Positions 35,451 to 47,722 of a stretch of 64,000 nt of DNA are shown one piece after another. Location: the NCBI RefSeq assembly GCF_003286085.1, contig NW_020825294.1, forward strand, positions 6,262,001 through 6,326,000, read 5' to 3'. Below the pieces are notes generated by a model. That model worked only from the letters and a program-made list of their open reading frames with translations, did no database searches and was not told the origin of the DNA. Source of the stretch: Drosophila persimilis. Its lineage: Eukaryota > Arthropoda > Insecta > Diptera > Drosophilidae. The position numbers and the translations under genes were made by a program. The first letter of the stretch is position 1, and the number at the start of each line of letters is the position of its first letter.

Positions 35451-36174
35451 AAAAACAAAAATCTACTATGAAAACTGATTAACAAAGCTTTGCATTTGGA
35501 TGGAAAATCTTGATCTAGGTTCCACCGCAAAATCAATGGAGCATTTTCAAATAATGCCCAGCTTCTCAAACACTCACATATTTCCCTATGATCAATATAA
35601 AGACTTTTCACAGTATATTCACCCCTTAAACCACACAGAAAATAACTCATTTGAGTCTCAAATATTTAAACACATTTCCCATGGAAATATCAAACAAAAA
35701 TCTAATCTATACCCAGATATAGTAGAGCACCCTTTAAATCTGTTCCGTTCTCTTGGAGCTTAAACCATTTTGACAGTTTGTCAGTGTATGCAAATCCTTG
35801 GGCATCCCCGATTCTCCAGCCAAGGATTCGACAAATTGGAGACCCGCAAATAACAAACAAAATTCTGGGAAAAATCTCGCGAAAAAAGGGGAAAACAAAA
35901 CGCATTTTCTGACCCAAAAAAAAAAGGGACATACCTCCCCCGGAGAGCCGGACCCGGCAGCACTTATTGCGGGTGTTTTTCGTGTTTATTTGAATGCAAA
36001 TGTTAGTTATTTTTTCAGGACGGCCGGTCGGGTTTTTCACGCACCTTTTTCGCCCCAACCCACCAGCATTTCGGCCTTAAAGGTCCAGCAATGTTGCGTA
36101 TTATTTTATAATTTAATTTGGCTTGATTTCGGTGTTTGTTTTATGGTAATTAACAGGTTGACACACTTACTTAC

Positions 36175-36789
36175 AGAATGTTTGTTCGCTTCCCTCTCTG
36201 CTTTTGCCCTTTTCTCCACGGGCTTTACGTTTTTCACGTTTTTTTTTCTTTCTTTCTAGTTGTTTGATTAGGGGGCCGCCTTTCGGATGGCTGGATGGTC
36301 TAACGTTAGATAAATGAGCGATTTAAATGCTAATTAATTGTTAGACAACACACTGGCACACGCACACACACACACGCGGGCGGGAGGACACGCACACAGA
36401 TAGAGAGAGCGGACACAGGGGCACACTGGCAGAGGCAGGGGCACAGAGATGTATCTCGTTTCTTTCTTTGTTTTAATCTCCGCTTTTTGTTCCGTTATCG
36501 TCACCGATCTGTGGCAGCGATTGAGGCATTTTTTGTATTTTGAAAATTTTTCGAAAAACCGTCAAGCGGTCACACTAGCACGCACACGCACACACACACA
36601 CTTTTGCACACTTTGGCATCACTCACGCGAGCTGGCGATGGCGCTGTTCACGCACGAACTGTAAATCTCAGAAGAGAGCCTTTTCTCGGGGGGGGTGGGG
36701 GGTTGGTTGTATGCCACACAACACGAACTGACGAAGAAGTACCGTTATGCCAAGCGTCCGTGCCTGTCGAACCGCGCGCGTCAATGACT
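36175..36789 (-). other. Non-coding first exon (5' UTR) of the minus-strand gene
   Basis: On the minus strand this segment reads like a fly 5' leader, with CA-, GA- and AAAC-rich unstructured sequence and GAAAGAAAGAAAAAAAAACG before the end. It finishes in a consensus donor (ACATTCT|GTAAGTAAGT) with a second GTAAGT four bases later. The transcription start is uncertain: TCAGTC at about 36,791 and TCAGTT at about 36,731 both match the fly initiator, and the M1BP box at 36,567 suggests a start may also lie close to it. No long open frame occurs in the leader. The right boundary given is the most distal initiator match. Confidence 0.5.
36567..36577 (+). promoter_or_regulatory. M1BP (Ohler motif 1) core-promoter box
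   Basis: CGGTCACACTA matches the Drosophila motif 1 consensus YGGTCACACTR at every position, in plus orientation. A motif-7-like GGCATCACTC follows 40 bp later. Motif 1 normally sits just upstream of the start site of broadly expressed genes, so a plus-strand transcript may begin at about 36.6 kb. The strong minus-strand donor at 36,174 and initiators near 36,730-36,790 point to minus-strand transcription as well, so the region may be divergent. Confidence 0.55.
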
Positions 36790-37559
36790 GAATTCGGTGT
36801 GGCAGCAGGCGGGTTGAACGTCGGCGAACATCGGCGGCAAGGCCGTTTCGCCCCTCCCCCACCCCTATCGCGTCACACCGAATGTTGCATGCAACATGCT
36901 GCAGCATAAATAAACCGAAGCCCACACGAAGCCCCGAACCGAAGGCGATTTACAAAAACAACAAAAGGCCGACGGCAAACGAAGCAAGCATCGCCCCAGA
37001 CGAAGGCCAACAGCAGCATTAACAGCGGCCGCACGAAATGTGCGTGACTGTTAACAGTGGCGCCAGCTAGCGGTTAGCCGCTGGAACCTGCATCTTATAC
37101 GCTGTTAATGGAGTTCCAACAGCCGCTGTCCGACGCTGCCGGTTCGAAGAGGGGCAATGTTCGATGGTCGATGCTCGAAGCAGACCAAGTTCGATGCAAC
37201 TTCCCCTGGAAAACGACGAAGAAATGCTTGATGTGGGATGTCGGCTGTGGGCTGTGGGTGTGTGTTTCGGTGATATGTGGGTGTAGGTCAGGGTGATTCG
37301 GCAGCTAAGTGGACATGATTGATCTTGCTCGGGCAGTATCTCTATGGGAGTACGAAGGACAGAACAATTTGTTGGAAGTTCTATCTAAGAAGTGGGAATG
37401 TTTTTTGGGAGAGAGGGAAGGTTGAATGCGAAGGTCTGTCTTCCTTTTTTGGGACCACTAATTTAGGGCTTAAAAAAAATAGTACCAACTTTAACCTATT
37501 CTTAGTTGATTCTATACCAAAAGAATTTATGGACTTCTGGGTGAGGAATGAGCTCAGTC
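36790..37559. other. GC-richer promoter-flanking sequence
   Basis: From 36,790 to about 37,150 the sequence is richer in CG dinucleotides than its surroundings and holds repeated GCAGCA, GGCAAACGAAG and CAGCGGCC words plus GTTAACAGTGGCGCCAG at about 37,050. This composition fits a promoter or proximal enhancer. No coding exon was found. Confidence 0.45.
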
Positions 37560-38412
37560 AGTAGTATATTTTACAGGATTACACAGATCAACACTTAATA
37601 TTAGTAAATATTATCTGCTTTAAAGGAAAATACATTTTACCGCAATAAGATGGAGACATTCGGAGTCAAGGAAGGCCTTTATTTTCTAAACAGCGAACTA
37701 TTTGTCTCTAGAGGTTTTTCTTTAAGGTAAATTCGAACCCGAAAGACCATAAATGTTTTATAATTATATGAAATATGTCTCTTAAGTGATAAAAAATATA
37801 TATTTTACTTGTGCAGTGTCTCAATAATATCGTAAATAATATCTCCCTTAGGGGAACATTAATTTTTCCGCAATAATATATGTATACATATTTGGAGTCA
37901 AGGACTATAATACTACTACATTTAATACTGGCCTATTTTCTAAACAGCGAAGTATTCGCCTCTAAAGATGTCCCTTAAAGTAAAGTCGAGCCTGAAAGAC
38001 AATTATAAGAAAAATGTATCCTAAGAGTTAAAAAATATATATTACTGGTATAATGCTCCAATATTATCGTAAATAATATCTCCTTTGAAGGGAGATTCAT
38101 TTTTCATCAATAATAGATGATTGGAGATCGAAGTCCAACCTGAAAGACCATTAATGTTCCTTAATTAGAAGAAATATGTATCTAAAGATATGAAAAAGAT
38201 ATAATACTTTTATAATGCCTTAATAATATCGTAAATAATATCTCCTTTAGGGGGAAATTAAATTTTCCGCCATAATATATATTTGAAGTTCGAAGTGTTC
38301 GTCTATAGAGGTTTTTCTCAAAGTAAAGTCCAACCTGAAAGACCCTTAATGTTCTAAAATTACAAGAAATATGTCTCTAAAGACATAAAAAATATATATT
38401 ACTGATATAATG
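37560..38412. repeat. Degenerate tandem repeat, about 160-240-bp unit, three to four copies
   Basis: CGTAAATAATATCTCC recurs at 37,831, 38,068 and 38,230, with a more diverged form at about 37,602. Shared blocks in order are ATTTTCCGCAATAATATA, GGAGTCAAGG or GAAGTTCGAAG, CTATAGAGGTTTTTCTCAAA, GTCCAACCTGAAAGACC, TTAATGTTC and AGAAATATGTCTCTAAAGA. The last unit is shortened. No coding capacity. Confidence 0.8.
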
Positions 38413-38624
38413 GCTAAAACTTTCTGAAGAGCCTTCCGCACGATTGAGATGAGATGACAGCAATTCCGAAGTGAGAAACACACACCTAATAAAGATTATG
38501 TACGTAACCCTCAGCCCCTCCCTCCCTGCCCCCCTTTCAGCCAATTGTGAATATAGTTCCATAGTTTATGATGCCATTCAAGGCCTCCCTTTCCACACAA
38601 GCTAATGTCATTTCCATCTTGCAG

Positions 38625-38695
38625 CCGAGAAAATCCCGAAGGAAAATCTACTCAAACCACAAGAACAGGGCCCACATCCCGTATCTACTTATAAT
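38625..38695 (+). CDS. Putative internal exon C of the plus-strand gene (71 bp)
   Basis: The acceptor is close to ideal: branch-point-like GCTAATG, pyrimidine tract, ATCTTGCAG. The donor is AAT|GTAAAT. Read in phase 0, as exon A requires, it gives a basic peptide PRKSRRKIYSNHKNRAHIPY and then a short hydrophobic tail LLI plus two bases. Those two bases join exon B to form ATG. If the donor is not used, the frame stops three codons later. Codons such as AAC CAC AAG AAC and GCC CAC ATC CCG look fly-like. The other two frames are open too, so the reading is not unique. Confidence 0.35.
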
Positions 38696-41600
38696 GTAAA
38701 TAGCGGCACGCCCATAAAACAATTTGCCCGACTTACGAATAACCCAACATTGTCCGTCCGAGCCCGAAAAGAAGCGGCAGCAACAAATTTAACACTTAAT
38801 TGTATTAACAGGCCCAGGGTCCAGTGACACCAGAGAGGGCTGGAGGGCTGGGAGGGCTGGAGGGGGTGAGGGGTACGTGCGGGGTAGGTAGAGGCAAGCC
38901 AAAAACCAAATCCGGACGCGTGTCCAGTCCTGTGTTGTTTGCTTAAACAGTTTAGGGCCCGAGACAGAGGCACAAACAGAAAACACAAAGGGCCAGAAAA
39001 CCAGAAAGGAGCCAGGTCTAAGGCGGAGGCCAAGACAGAGATTGGAAAGGTTCCGGGGTAGTGGCGGCGGCGGGGGGGGTCAAGGCTTTGATTGATGATT
39101 TTATGACATTGTTTACTCGAGTGATGATGAGACGAGGAGTCAGTCGGAGGTCCGCCGATAACCGGCGACTGGCCGGCCATCCTTTGTGTCCTTTTCTGTT
39201 GGACTGGTGTCGACTGAGAGGCTGAGAGGCTCTTCTAATAATTTTTATGGCCGGGCCATGGCTTTCCCCAGAATGCTATCAATCTTTTGCTTATTAGGGA
39301 TAATATTACAATTACTTGTAAGTGAGATAAGCCCCAGGCGGAGGGATCTTGGATGGTATAGGGCTAGGGATAGGGATAGGGATAGGGACTGGCATTGTGT
39401 TTGTGTTGGGATAAGTGTTCAAGTGGCTGTCCGCCTCTCGCTTTGATCTCCGAGCTGTGTGTAAACAGATATCGGTTCAAGTGAAAAGTCAAATGATTGA
39501 CAAGCAAGGGCCTGGCATCCCCCTTAAGAACTCTCCCAAAAGAGTCCTTCTGCCTTCTACCTAGGCGATTCCTGTTCAACCTGTTTCAATTTAGTCATAA
39601 ACCTGCAGGCCCGCAGTTTCGGCTTCAGTTTCGGTTTCGGGTTAGTCAGGAAGCCAGCTGGTTCCATGGTCACCACACCGCATGTCCTTTGTCCTGCCTG
39701 CTGCCGGTTTGATGATAAATTAGACAAAGGCACAAGAAAGGGAGCGATTGGAGGGCAGGCCAGGCACTGGGCCAGCATTTGCGGCTCTTTAGTTGCCCTC
39801 ACCGGCATTTACCTTTCCTTCGTCCTCTTTTCGTGTTGCCTTTCTTTCTGAGCTCCTTCTTTTTTTTTTATTGCTTTATTATGTTCTTGCCGTCGAGCAG
39901 GTCCTGCTCGTGCGAGTCTGCCTGAAGGCAACGGACTCGATGAGTGGTTACATCACCAGTTAATGGCTCGGTAATTGCTTGGGGAATTTGTCAGTAGTTT
40001 TCTTTGGATCTCTGGATGCAGTATTTGATGTCACAGATGTGATGTGTTCAAGGATTGCACTCAATAGGGTTGGGGATTAAACAGGGACTAAGAAAGGAAT
40101 CAATATGGTATGGGTACTAGCATTTCCCTTGAAAGAAAGCCCCCGAAAACTAGCGGCATATGTCCTAGATCGAATGTTCTAATAATACTACTAAAATCTA
40201 ATACTAAAATCTACTACTAAAATCTAATCCTAAAAATTTCCTGCCATGAACTTTTTATAAAACTTTTTTTTTTGCATTTTATAATTTCCAAATATCCTTA
40301 AAAACACTAAATCAAATGCCATATGCTACGGCAGATGGCCATAAAAAACGTTAATGATATAAATAAACTAAAAATAAAATATTCGATTAGAGATACAGGA
40401 AACTATTCCATTCAGAGAGGAATGAAGCTGTCGATGGACTAGAAATGAGCCATAAATTTCACCAGAGATGACTATAAATTCGATATAGAATTATAATATA
40501 TTTCCTCAAACAAAAAAGACAGAAAAAAGCGTAGAAACTAGAACCAAAATAGTTACAAGAAGGAAATTAAACAGATGTCCACAGATACATTTCGATGAGA
40601 GTCCAAAGAAGTAACCCGAAACCCCGACTTTCCACCTACAGGTGCAAGGATGGAGAATGAAACAAAAGGACATTTGAGGCCGCAGCTGGAGGCCAAAAAC
40701 TGATCGCGTTTGACACGTGGCAGGACACCCCCATTGGCTTCCCATTTCTCATCATATGTTTCAATAAAATTAAAACACGTCTCTCTTTGAGGCAGGAGTC
40801 CTTTCGGTTCTTTCAGTCCTTTCGGTCCTTTGCTATTTGTACACATGTCAGGCTGTCAATTTTTATCTATTTCTGCTGGAAGGTGCCTATCGCCTCATAT
40901 GCACCCTTTCTACCTGACACACCGCCCCTCCCCCCCACGGAATGGAGGATTATCGGAGGGCGTCTTGTTGATTTATGGCCAGGATACGAAACGGTACCGA
41001 AATGCGAGTGAAAATGTGATTGAAAACTGATAAGCAACGGAACGTAGGATTTGCTCTTTGGGGGGGTGTGGGGGAGGATAGTCCAAGGGGAGGAGGGTCA
41101 CTGGGCGGAAGGAAGGAGGGATTACTGTCAGCTGGTGAAAGTGTTGAGTGCACGTCCATCAAAATGGGGGTCTGCGACTGACGTGTTTTGCCGTGAGTGT
41201 ACCCCGAACTAAGGGACCCCAGAAGCAGCTGCAGTAACAGTTGCAACGGCAACAGCAACAGCAATTGAGCTGCTGTCTCCCGTCCCCTGCTGATGCCTTA
41301 ATTTACCACTAATTTGTGCTTATCTTACCCTCGCCCCTCACAAGTTTGTGCCACATGCCACGCCTGAATGGGGGGAGGAGGAGGAGACGGTGGAGGAGGC
41401 TACTGCGTCGCTGTTGCGGAAGCCTGGGAAATCCCTCAAAGCATGCAAATCGCTTTAGCAACGCCTGTTTATGGGAAATTGTTGCTCGAGTAAGCAATCT
41501 GGGATCTTGGAAGCAGACCAAAAGCCGGCCAGACCCGAGACCCAAGACCCGAGACCGGAGACCGGAGACCTGACCGTCACTCAAGCATTTATCAAGCATT

Positions 41601-41829
41601 AAACTGCTGTGTGCTGCGGAGGCTTTTGTGTTCCAGGAACTAAACGATTTTATGGCTTACTTTGTGGCACCTTTTGTGGGCAAAGATCTAAATCGAAATG
41701 CTATATCTTATGACTGTCATGGATATAATTTATTAAAGCAAAGCAATGCTGAACTGGGGAACGTACCAGGCTTTAAAGAACTACCTACCTTTTTGGTTGG
41801 GAAAATCAGAAAGGAATGCAATAGCCAAT
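38696..41829. other. Non-coding stretch
   Basis: Includes (AGGGAT)n at about 39,362-39,388, a 13-bp repeat ACTACTAAAATCT with variants at 40,190-40,235, and repeated GACCCGAGACC words at 41,530-41,570. No exon was supported. Confidence 0.5.
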
Positions 41830-42900
41830 AAAATGTGGCAAATTCTTTTCTTTTCAATTAAAATGTGAGATATTATTCGAAACCAGAACTGAATTTGTGG
41901 ATATTTACAAAGAAATTAAAGTTTTCCTTTTATGCCGATTTTTTCTCATTAAATAAATAATAATACATAAAGTAGATAAATTATAATAAATAAAGTAAAT
42001 AAATAATAATAAATAAAATAAATAAATGATAAAAATAAAATAAATACAACAAATAAAAAAATAATATTAAATATAGTAAATAAATATTTTTGAATATTAA
42101 AAAATATTGTATTAATTATTATTAAGGATTCGGTTTTTTCTCACATTAAGACATAATTATGAAAATATTTCATTTAAAAATTTTTTAAATAAATATATAT
42201 TTCAATAAAATAATTAAAAATACAAATAAAATAAATAAATAAATTTTAAAATATATATTCGATTTAAATATATTTCCTAATTAAAATAAATATGTTTCAT
42301 ATTTAAAAAAAAAAATACTTCCCATCAATTTAATATATTATTTTCATTATAAAGTATAATATGGAATATACATACATATATGGACCGCATTAAAATGACT
42401 TTTTACCAGGGACAGTAACTGTTATAAAATATAAAAAAAATTGCACTCTAAAAATAAAATATTTATTGAGAAAAAATATATTTGTAACTTTTTTTTTGTA
42501 TAAATAAACTCAAAATAATAATTAAATATAATAAACAATATATGTATGTATATGTATATATTTCATTTGTATTAAAAAATGATAAAAATTAAAATTATAA
42601 ATAATAATAATAATGATAAATAAAAAATTATCTTTTTTAATATAAATTAATAATAGAATTATATATTTTTTATTTGTATTAAAAAATGATAATAATTAAA
42701 ATTATAAATAATAATAATAATGATAAAAAAAAATAATCCTTTTTTTACTAAGTAATAAATTACTGTATAGTTAATTTCAGTACGTTTGTATTTGTGTAAT
42801 TTAAATATGAGTATTTTTTTCTCTCCGTGAAAAAAATACAATTTTCCAAGCCATAAAATAGACTAAAAATTGATGAATTAATTCAAGCAAGACTCCCACT
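41830..42900. other. AT-rich island with a 107-bp duplication
   Basis: Over 1 kb of A/T-rich sequence with AAATAAATAAAT and AATAATAATAATGATAAA. CATTTGTATTAAAAAATGAT and the following 60 bp occur at about 42,563 and again about 107 bp later. No coding potential. Confidence 0.7.
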
Positions 42901-43196
42901 AGAATATCTCTCTCTCTTGCTTCAAATAGTTTCATATTTCGTATTTGTTTGCTTAACAATTTAAAGTGTTGCTGTTTTGTTTGCTCTTAAATGCCGTTTC
43001 CATTATCAACGAATGCCCAAAATACGATTTAAGCCAAATCAAAGAAATCAAAATGAGTTCCACTCGAAGCAAAAGGCAAACACTCGACCGAATGTCACTG
43101 TTCTCGTACGTGTACGAGTGTATGTGTGTGAATGCTTGAGTGTATTTGTTTAGTTTTATGTGTAAGCCTTTTAATCAACTTTATTAATATTAATAG

Positions 43197-43315
43197 GCAG
43201 TATGAAGAGGCGGCCGCAGGGGCCACAATGCCAAAACATTCGTCAACAATTATACAATTCCACTCGAGGCGGAAAAGTGGAGATCCGGAGGCAGAGCAAC
43301 GGAGAACTCTTAATG
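43197..43315 (+). CDS. Putative internal exon B of the plus-strand gene (119 bp)
   Basis: The acceptor ATTAATATTAATAG is pyrimidine-poor; a second AG lies four bases on. The donor is AATG|GTAATT. With the first AG and two bases from exon C the frame reads M, then QYEEAAAGATMPKHSSTIIQ and FHSRRKSGDPEAEQRRTLN, ending in phase 1. The peptide is hydrophilic, with an RRKS basophilic-kinase-type site. Composition rises in GC compared with the flanks, and the following intron begins with A/T-rich sequence. No family recognised. Confidence 0.4.
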
Positions 43316-45129
43316 GTAATTCAGAAATAATCATTAGTCAAACAATTTCATGGGCCAAAAACACAAAACCCTTTCCCATCGAGTCCTTCAGGTGGGGCCC
43401 CCGACCGCAAAAAGTAAAAATAATGTATTCTGGTTCTTATTTATAGCTCGATCCTGGGCCTGAGCCTGAGGTTTTCTTGCGCAGGGATTGCGATGGCTCT
43501 CAGGGGTTGATGTGTTGAAGGGGCATCTCCAATTGAAATTCAAGTGCTCACTTCATTTCCACTTAATTTCTGACGCTGCGACGCGTTGACTCAATAAAAA
43601 TAACAACAACAGACCCCGTCGGAGTGCTGGTAACCCGGAATCCTTTTCCTCCCTCTGCCTTTCGTTGTGATTGGATTTATTTGAGACCAAATTAAGGTTC
43701 TTGGAAGTCCAGAAGGGGAACCATGTTCAGTAAAAATAAAAAAAAGAAGAGACCTATAGATGGACATACCAGATTAAAGGAGACCAGATCATTATATTAG
43801 CCGAAAATACTTTGGGATAAGGGATTGCCATTAAGGAATTGAAGATAGGCGGTGGATAGATCCACAGAAAGACTTTTTCCTCCTGTAGAAAGCTATATTC
43901 CAGATGGATATGTCCCCAAACTGATGCCTATGGCTCTTAACCAATGAGCCTTGGTGGAAAACTCCTTTCCAGATGCCCAAGAGATGCCCTTCTGGTACAC
44001 AGATAAAGATTACAATGGACATCCGGTCTAGAAACCTTTCCATCGCTAGATTTTCAATGACATTATCCCCTTTTAAGTACGCTTATGCTTGCCTTGGGTC
44101 TTGTATGGTCTCTTTATAAGGTGCAGCCCGAACACCAGACACCAGCAATCATTCACAGACACCCCACCGCAATTATTCAATTATTTTGAAAAGTCATAAC
44201 ATAACGAAACCCATAACGAACCGAAACGAGCCTGACAAAAGCTCTTTTGTCATCATTATCCTTAACTATCGGTTCGGACAGGACAGGACTGGACAGGACT
44301 GGACAGGACTGGAGACCCCCACACAATCCTGTCAGACGGATGGCAAAAAACACTTTTCCTTTCCCTTTGCGTGTGTGTGTGTGCTGCTCAAGGACACACA
44401 CACATGGTCCTCTGACTAACCACAGAGACACGCCCACAGCTGCCCTCGAACCCTGGCTCACGTGTGCCCCTCTTTGTGGCAGGCGGCAGGCGGCACGCGA
44501 CAGACCAAATGACTCAGCAATTGAAAAGTTCAACAAACCTTGGAAATGACCATAAACTATATCGAAAAATTAGAAAAAGAGAACGAGTACGAATGAATAG
44601 AGGAAGGAGAGGAATCGAAACAGCAGTGGGAAACATGCATTGGGAATTGACATTTATGACCCGGCATAAAAACCATATTTGTGCAGAGCCAGAACCTGGC
44701 CATGTGTGGGCCCAAGTTGGCCTGGACTGGCCGGCCAGGCCGACTGGCTTGATTCCCGGTCACGCGTCCCGTCTGTCGGCTCTGTCGGCAGAGGGCGATT
44801 GCTCCCCGAAAGCAGCAGGGCCTGCCTTCGATGAAAGTGAAAAATATGCCCATGTTGCATGTGAGAAGGCCATGCGGTGTGGCGTACAGACTGATTGATA
44901 CCCCAGCATTTGGAAGGGCTTGCATTTTTGGGCAGAAAAGAGTTCAAAGTACCTATAAGATAGTGTTCGATAGTAGGTTTCTGAATTCTTGTAATATATA
45001 AATGGAATGTAGAAGGATAAGTAATACGATAAGGGATCCCCATAATGATTCAGATCCATAGCTGGCAATGTTGGAAGAGAATTTTATGGCTAGTTTAAAG
45101 CGTTTCTTATGGGGTTTCCATTTAGCGCC
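43316..45129. other. Non-coding stretch
   Basis: Contains a 10-bp tandem repeat (GGACAGGACT and variants) at about 44,275-44,313 and a (GT)n/(AC)n pair at about 44,370-44,403 that could form a small hairpin. No exon evidence. Confidence 0.5.
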
Positions 45130-45950
45130 AAAACATTTTTAAGGCCACAAATCTATCAGCAATAATAATAAATAATAAATAAATAAATAAATAATAATAA
45201 AAGTGCCATTTTGTTGCCTAGTGTAACTAATAATCTTTAAAATTCCTTAAATAATTCCTTAAAAAATATAGTTTTAATTTATCAAGGCTATATCTTGCAA
45301 ATTGTAGATGAAAAATGATATTAAAAAAGCCATAAACTGCCCTGGAAATAATGTTAAATATTATATTTTTTTAGGAGAGGAATAGATATGAATGGATATT
45401 GTATATAATATTATTTATTATTATTATTCATAATTATTATTTAGTATTATTTATCATTATTTTATATTATTATTTGTTATTGTTGTTTTTAGTGATTATT
45501 ATTACTTAATCATTTTATTTTTGTTATTTGTTATTATTATTAATTATTATTATTATTTTATTTTGATTTATTATTATTATTTAATACTAATATTTTTATT
45601 ATTTGTTTATTAATTATTACTATTATTAGTTAATCATTTTATTTTGATTATTTATTATTATTATTATTTATTATTATTATTTAATCTTGTTATTTTTATT
45701 ATTTGTTGTTATTATTATTTATTTTTATCATTATTTATTAATTTTGATTTATTATTATTATTTAATACTATAATTTGTATTATTTGTTTATTAAATTTTA
45801 CTATTAATATTTAATTATTTTATTTTTATTATTTCTTATTATTATTTAATCTTGTTATTTTTATTATTTATTATTATCATTATTTTTTATTTCGATTTAT
45901 TATTATTATTTAATATTATTATTTATATTAAACATTTGAGCTTAAAAGGT
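45130..45950. repeat. (ATT)n-rich island with higher-order repeat
   Basis: TTATTATTATTTAAT-type sequence for 800 bp. TTTGATTTATTATTATTATT followed by TAATACTA and ATTATTTGTTTATTAA recurs at about 45,562 and 45,743, and a shorter related form at about 45,891. Simple repeats have therefore been amplified in longer blocks. No coding capacity. Confidence 0.75.
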
Positions 45951-47615
45951 CCAGTAATATTCCCTCCCTCCATCTATTACATACACCCCACCCCATAGTT
46001 CAGCATAGCCAACAGCTTTGGACTTCTAGGGAATCACAAAAATGCAACACAATTCATATTTAAGCAGGCGCATAAAAAGGAAAAGGAAAAGGGAAAAAGA
46101 GAACGAAAAAAACCAACTGCGAATTGTTTGTGTGGGTGTGAGTGTGGGTGTGGGTGTGGGTGTGTATACGGCGTAGACAGGGTGTGTTCCGTCCCCTATT
46201 CGCCGCCTCTTGTTCAGTCGCTCTCCCCTCTCGCTGCCCCCCCACCCCCGTTGCCATGGCATTGCAGACTTAATTAATTTCAGCACGCAAAAAGTTGCAA
46301 CTGCCAGTCAAAAGTTATTCATAATAATCCAAATGATTCATCACAATAAAATGCACAAATTGAACCGTAATCTTTTTTGTTTTTTGTCTGAGGTTAAGTG
46401 CAGGGAAACAAAGTCGAGAGAATTTCGCTTGGAATGCGGGAAAACCGAAACCAATGAAAATGGGGAAATAAAACATAATTATGGAAAGTCTTGCATTAGT
46501 TGGGGCGGCAAATTAATGATAATTACAATTAATTATTGTATGAAAATATAAAGTCATTCCCCAGGCATATCCAGTAATCTTTATAATTGAGATATTTGAT
46601 CAAGAGGGAGATCTATGAGGCTCAGAGAGCTCTGTAATTGGTGTAACTCATGGCATGGGTTCTTTTCGTACAGCTTAAACTAGATATTTCTCTGTACTCA
46701 GGGCTGTGTGTCCACTCAAGATGGACTTTCAACCATCTGCAATGTTCAACGAGCAGTTCTCTCCGCTTTTCAACTACTTTTCCTAATCTCTAGCTCTCTT
46801 TCTCTCTCTCTGTGGCTCTCTGGCTCTGCCATTAGAAGACACATGCTTACAGTGCCCGACAATTGTCATTGAACATCATCTTAAAACTGGAAACTATCTG
46901 GCAAGTGCATTCAAATCTCTGGCACACCATCAGCTGCAATCGAATTGATGCCACAACCCATAAACGACAGCCAAAAGTGTGGTTGAGTGTGGTTGAGTTC
47001 CCTTTGTGGAAGGAGAGGACTTTCGATTTCAGCCAGACAGCTGTCTTGGTGTCTGGTGCGGAACCCTTTCCCCCACCCTTTCCCCTACCCTTTCCCCCAG
47101 CCATGTGTGTATCGCTGCCCCCTTTTCGAGACCATTCAAATCCTTTGTTGTCACATTTGGCACGCGTCTTGGCCACGCATCATCAGGTGCACAAATGTAT
47201 TCCGACTCGGCTTGCCAATTGTTGTTGTTGATGATTGGTTTTTATAGTTGTTGTTGTTGTTGTTGTCGTCGTCGTCACACGAACACCTCTCAGAGTAGGG
47301 CATGGAGGCAGTGAGCCAGAGCCAGAGACACAGAGCCGCGCTGTGGAGAAGGGTACAGCCACAGACAGGCGAGGGGGACACTCACAGAGGGAGTGACACA
47401 GACAAAGAGTGCCACACAGAGTGGAATGGAGGGGAGTGGAGTGGTGGGGAGTGGAGGGGCGGGTGAAGGTGTAGCAGAAACGACATGCACAAGCTGCTTT
47501 GCATAAGAACCAGTTCCAGTTGTGGATTTAAAATGTATCTCTCTTTTTTTTCCAGTATCTTTCTTTGGGAGGGGTTTTTTTTTTCGTTAAAATTGATTGG
47601 GGGATTTAATTTCAG
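45951..47615. other. Non-coding stretch
   Basis: Contains GTGGGTGTGGGTGTGGGTGT at about 46,144, CCCTTTCCCCCACCCTTTCC at about 47,064, and GTTGTTGTTGTTGTTGTCGT at about 47,249. No other exon was supported. Confidence 0.5.
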
Positions 47616-47722
47616 TGGCAGCTGCCGCCGCTACCGAAACGAAGCCCCAACTGCTGGACGGGACGTTAAATGTTGAACACCTTTTCGAGGCGCCAAATGG
47701 TCAGCCTCTCTCGAGGGGCTAA
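47616..47722 (+). CDS. Putative terminal exon D of the plus-strand gene
   Basis: The acceptor GGATTTAATTTCAG is followed by TG, which completes a codon (GTG, Val) with the single base left over from exon B. It then encodes AAAATETKPQLLDGTLNV and EHLFEAPNGQPLSRG and stops at TAA 47,720-47,722. Codons are GC-rich in third positions (GCC GCC, CTG CTG GAC GGG ACG). A variant poly(A) hexamer AATATA lies at 47,786. Together exons A, C, B and D keep one frame across three junctions, which is the main support. No domain is recognised. Confidence 0.4.

Larger units (their letters stand above)
24656..36174 (-). other. First intron of the minus-strand gene (11.5 kb)
   Basis: Proposed from the strong donor CT|GTAAGTAAGT at 36,174 and the strong acceptor at 24,656. 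Both are on the minus strand and flank non-coding exon sequence and the signal-peptide exon. The intron holds tandem repeats (27,600-28,385), AT islands (31,130-31,560 and 35,040-35,450), G tracts and two possible plus-strand exons or pseudo-exons. The link between the two exons is inferred; other first exons could also splice to 24,655. Confidence 0.55.

Noticed and set aside
35500..35763. 87-codon plus-strand frame
   Set aside because: AT-rich third positions and no supporting signals; likely chance.
39362..39390. Telomere-like repeat
   Set aside because: The unit is AGGGAT, not a known telomere repeat, and flies lack short telomeric repeats.
41628..41831. 67-codon plus-strand frame
   Set aside because: Third positions are AT-rich and there is no promoter or homology evidence.
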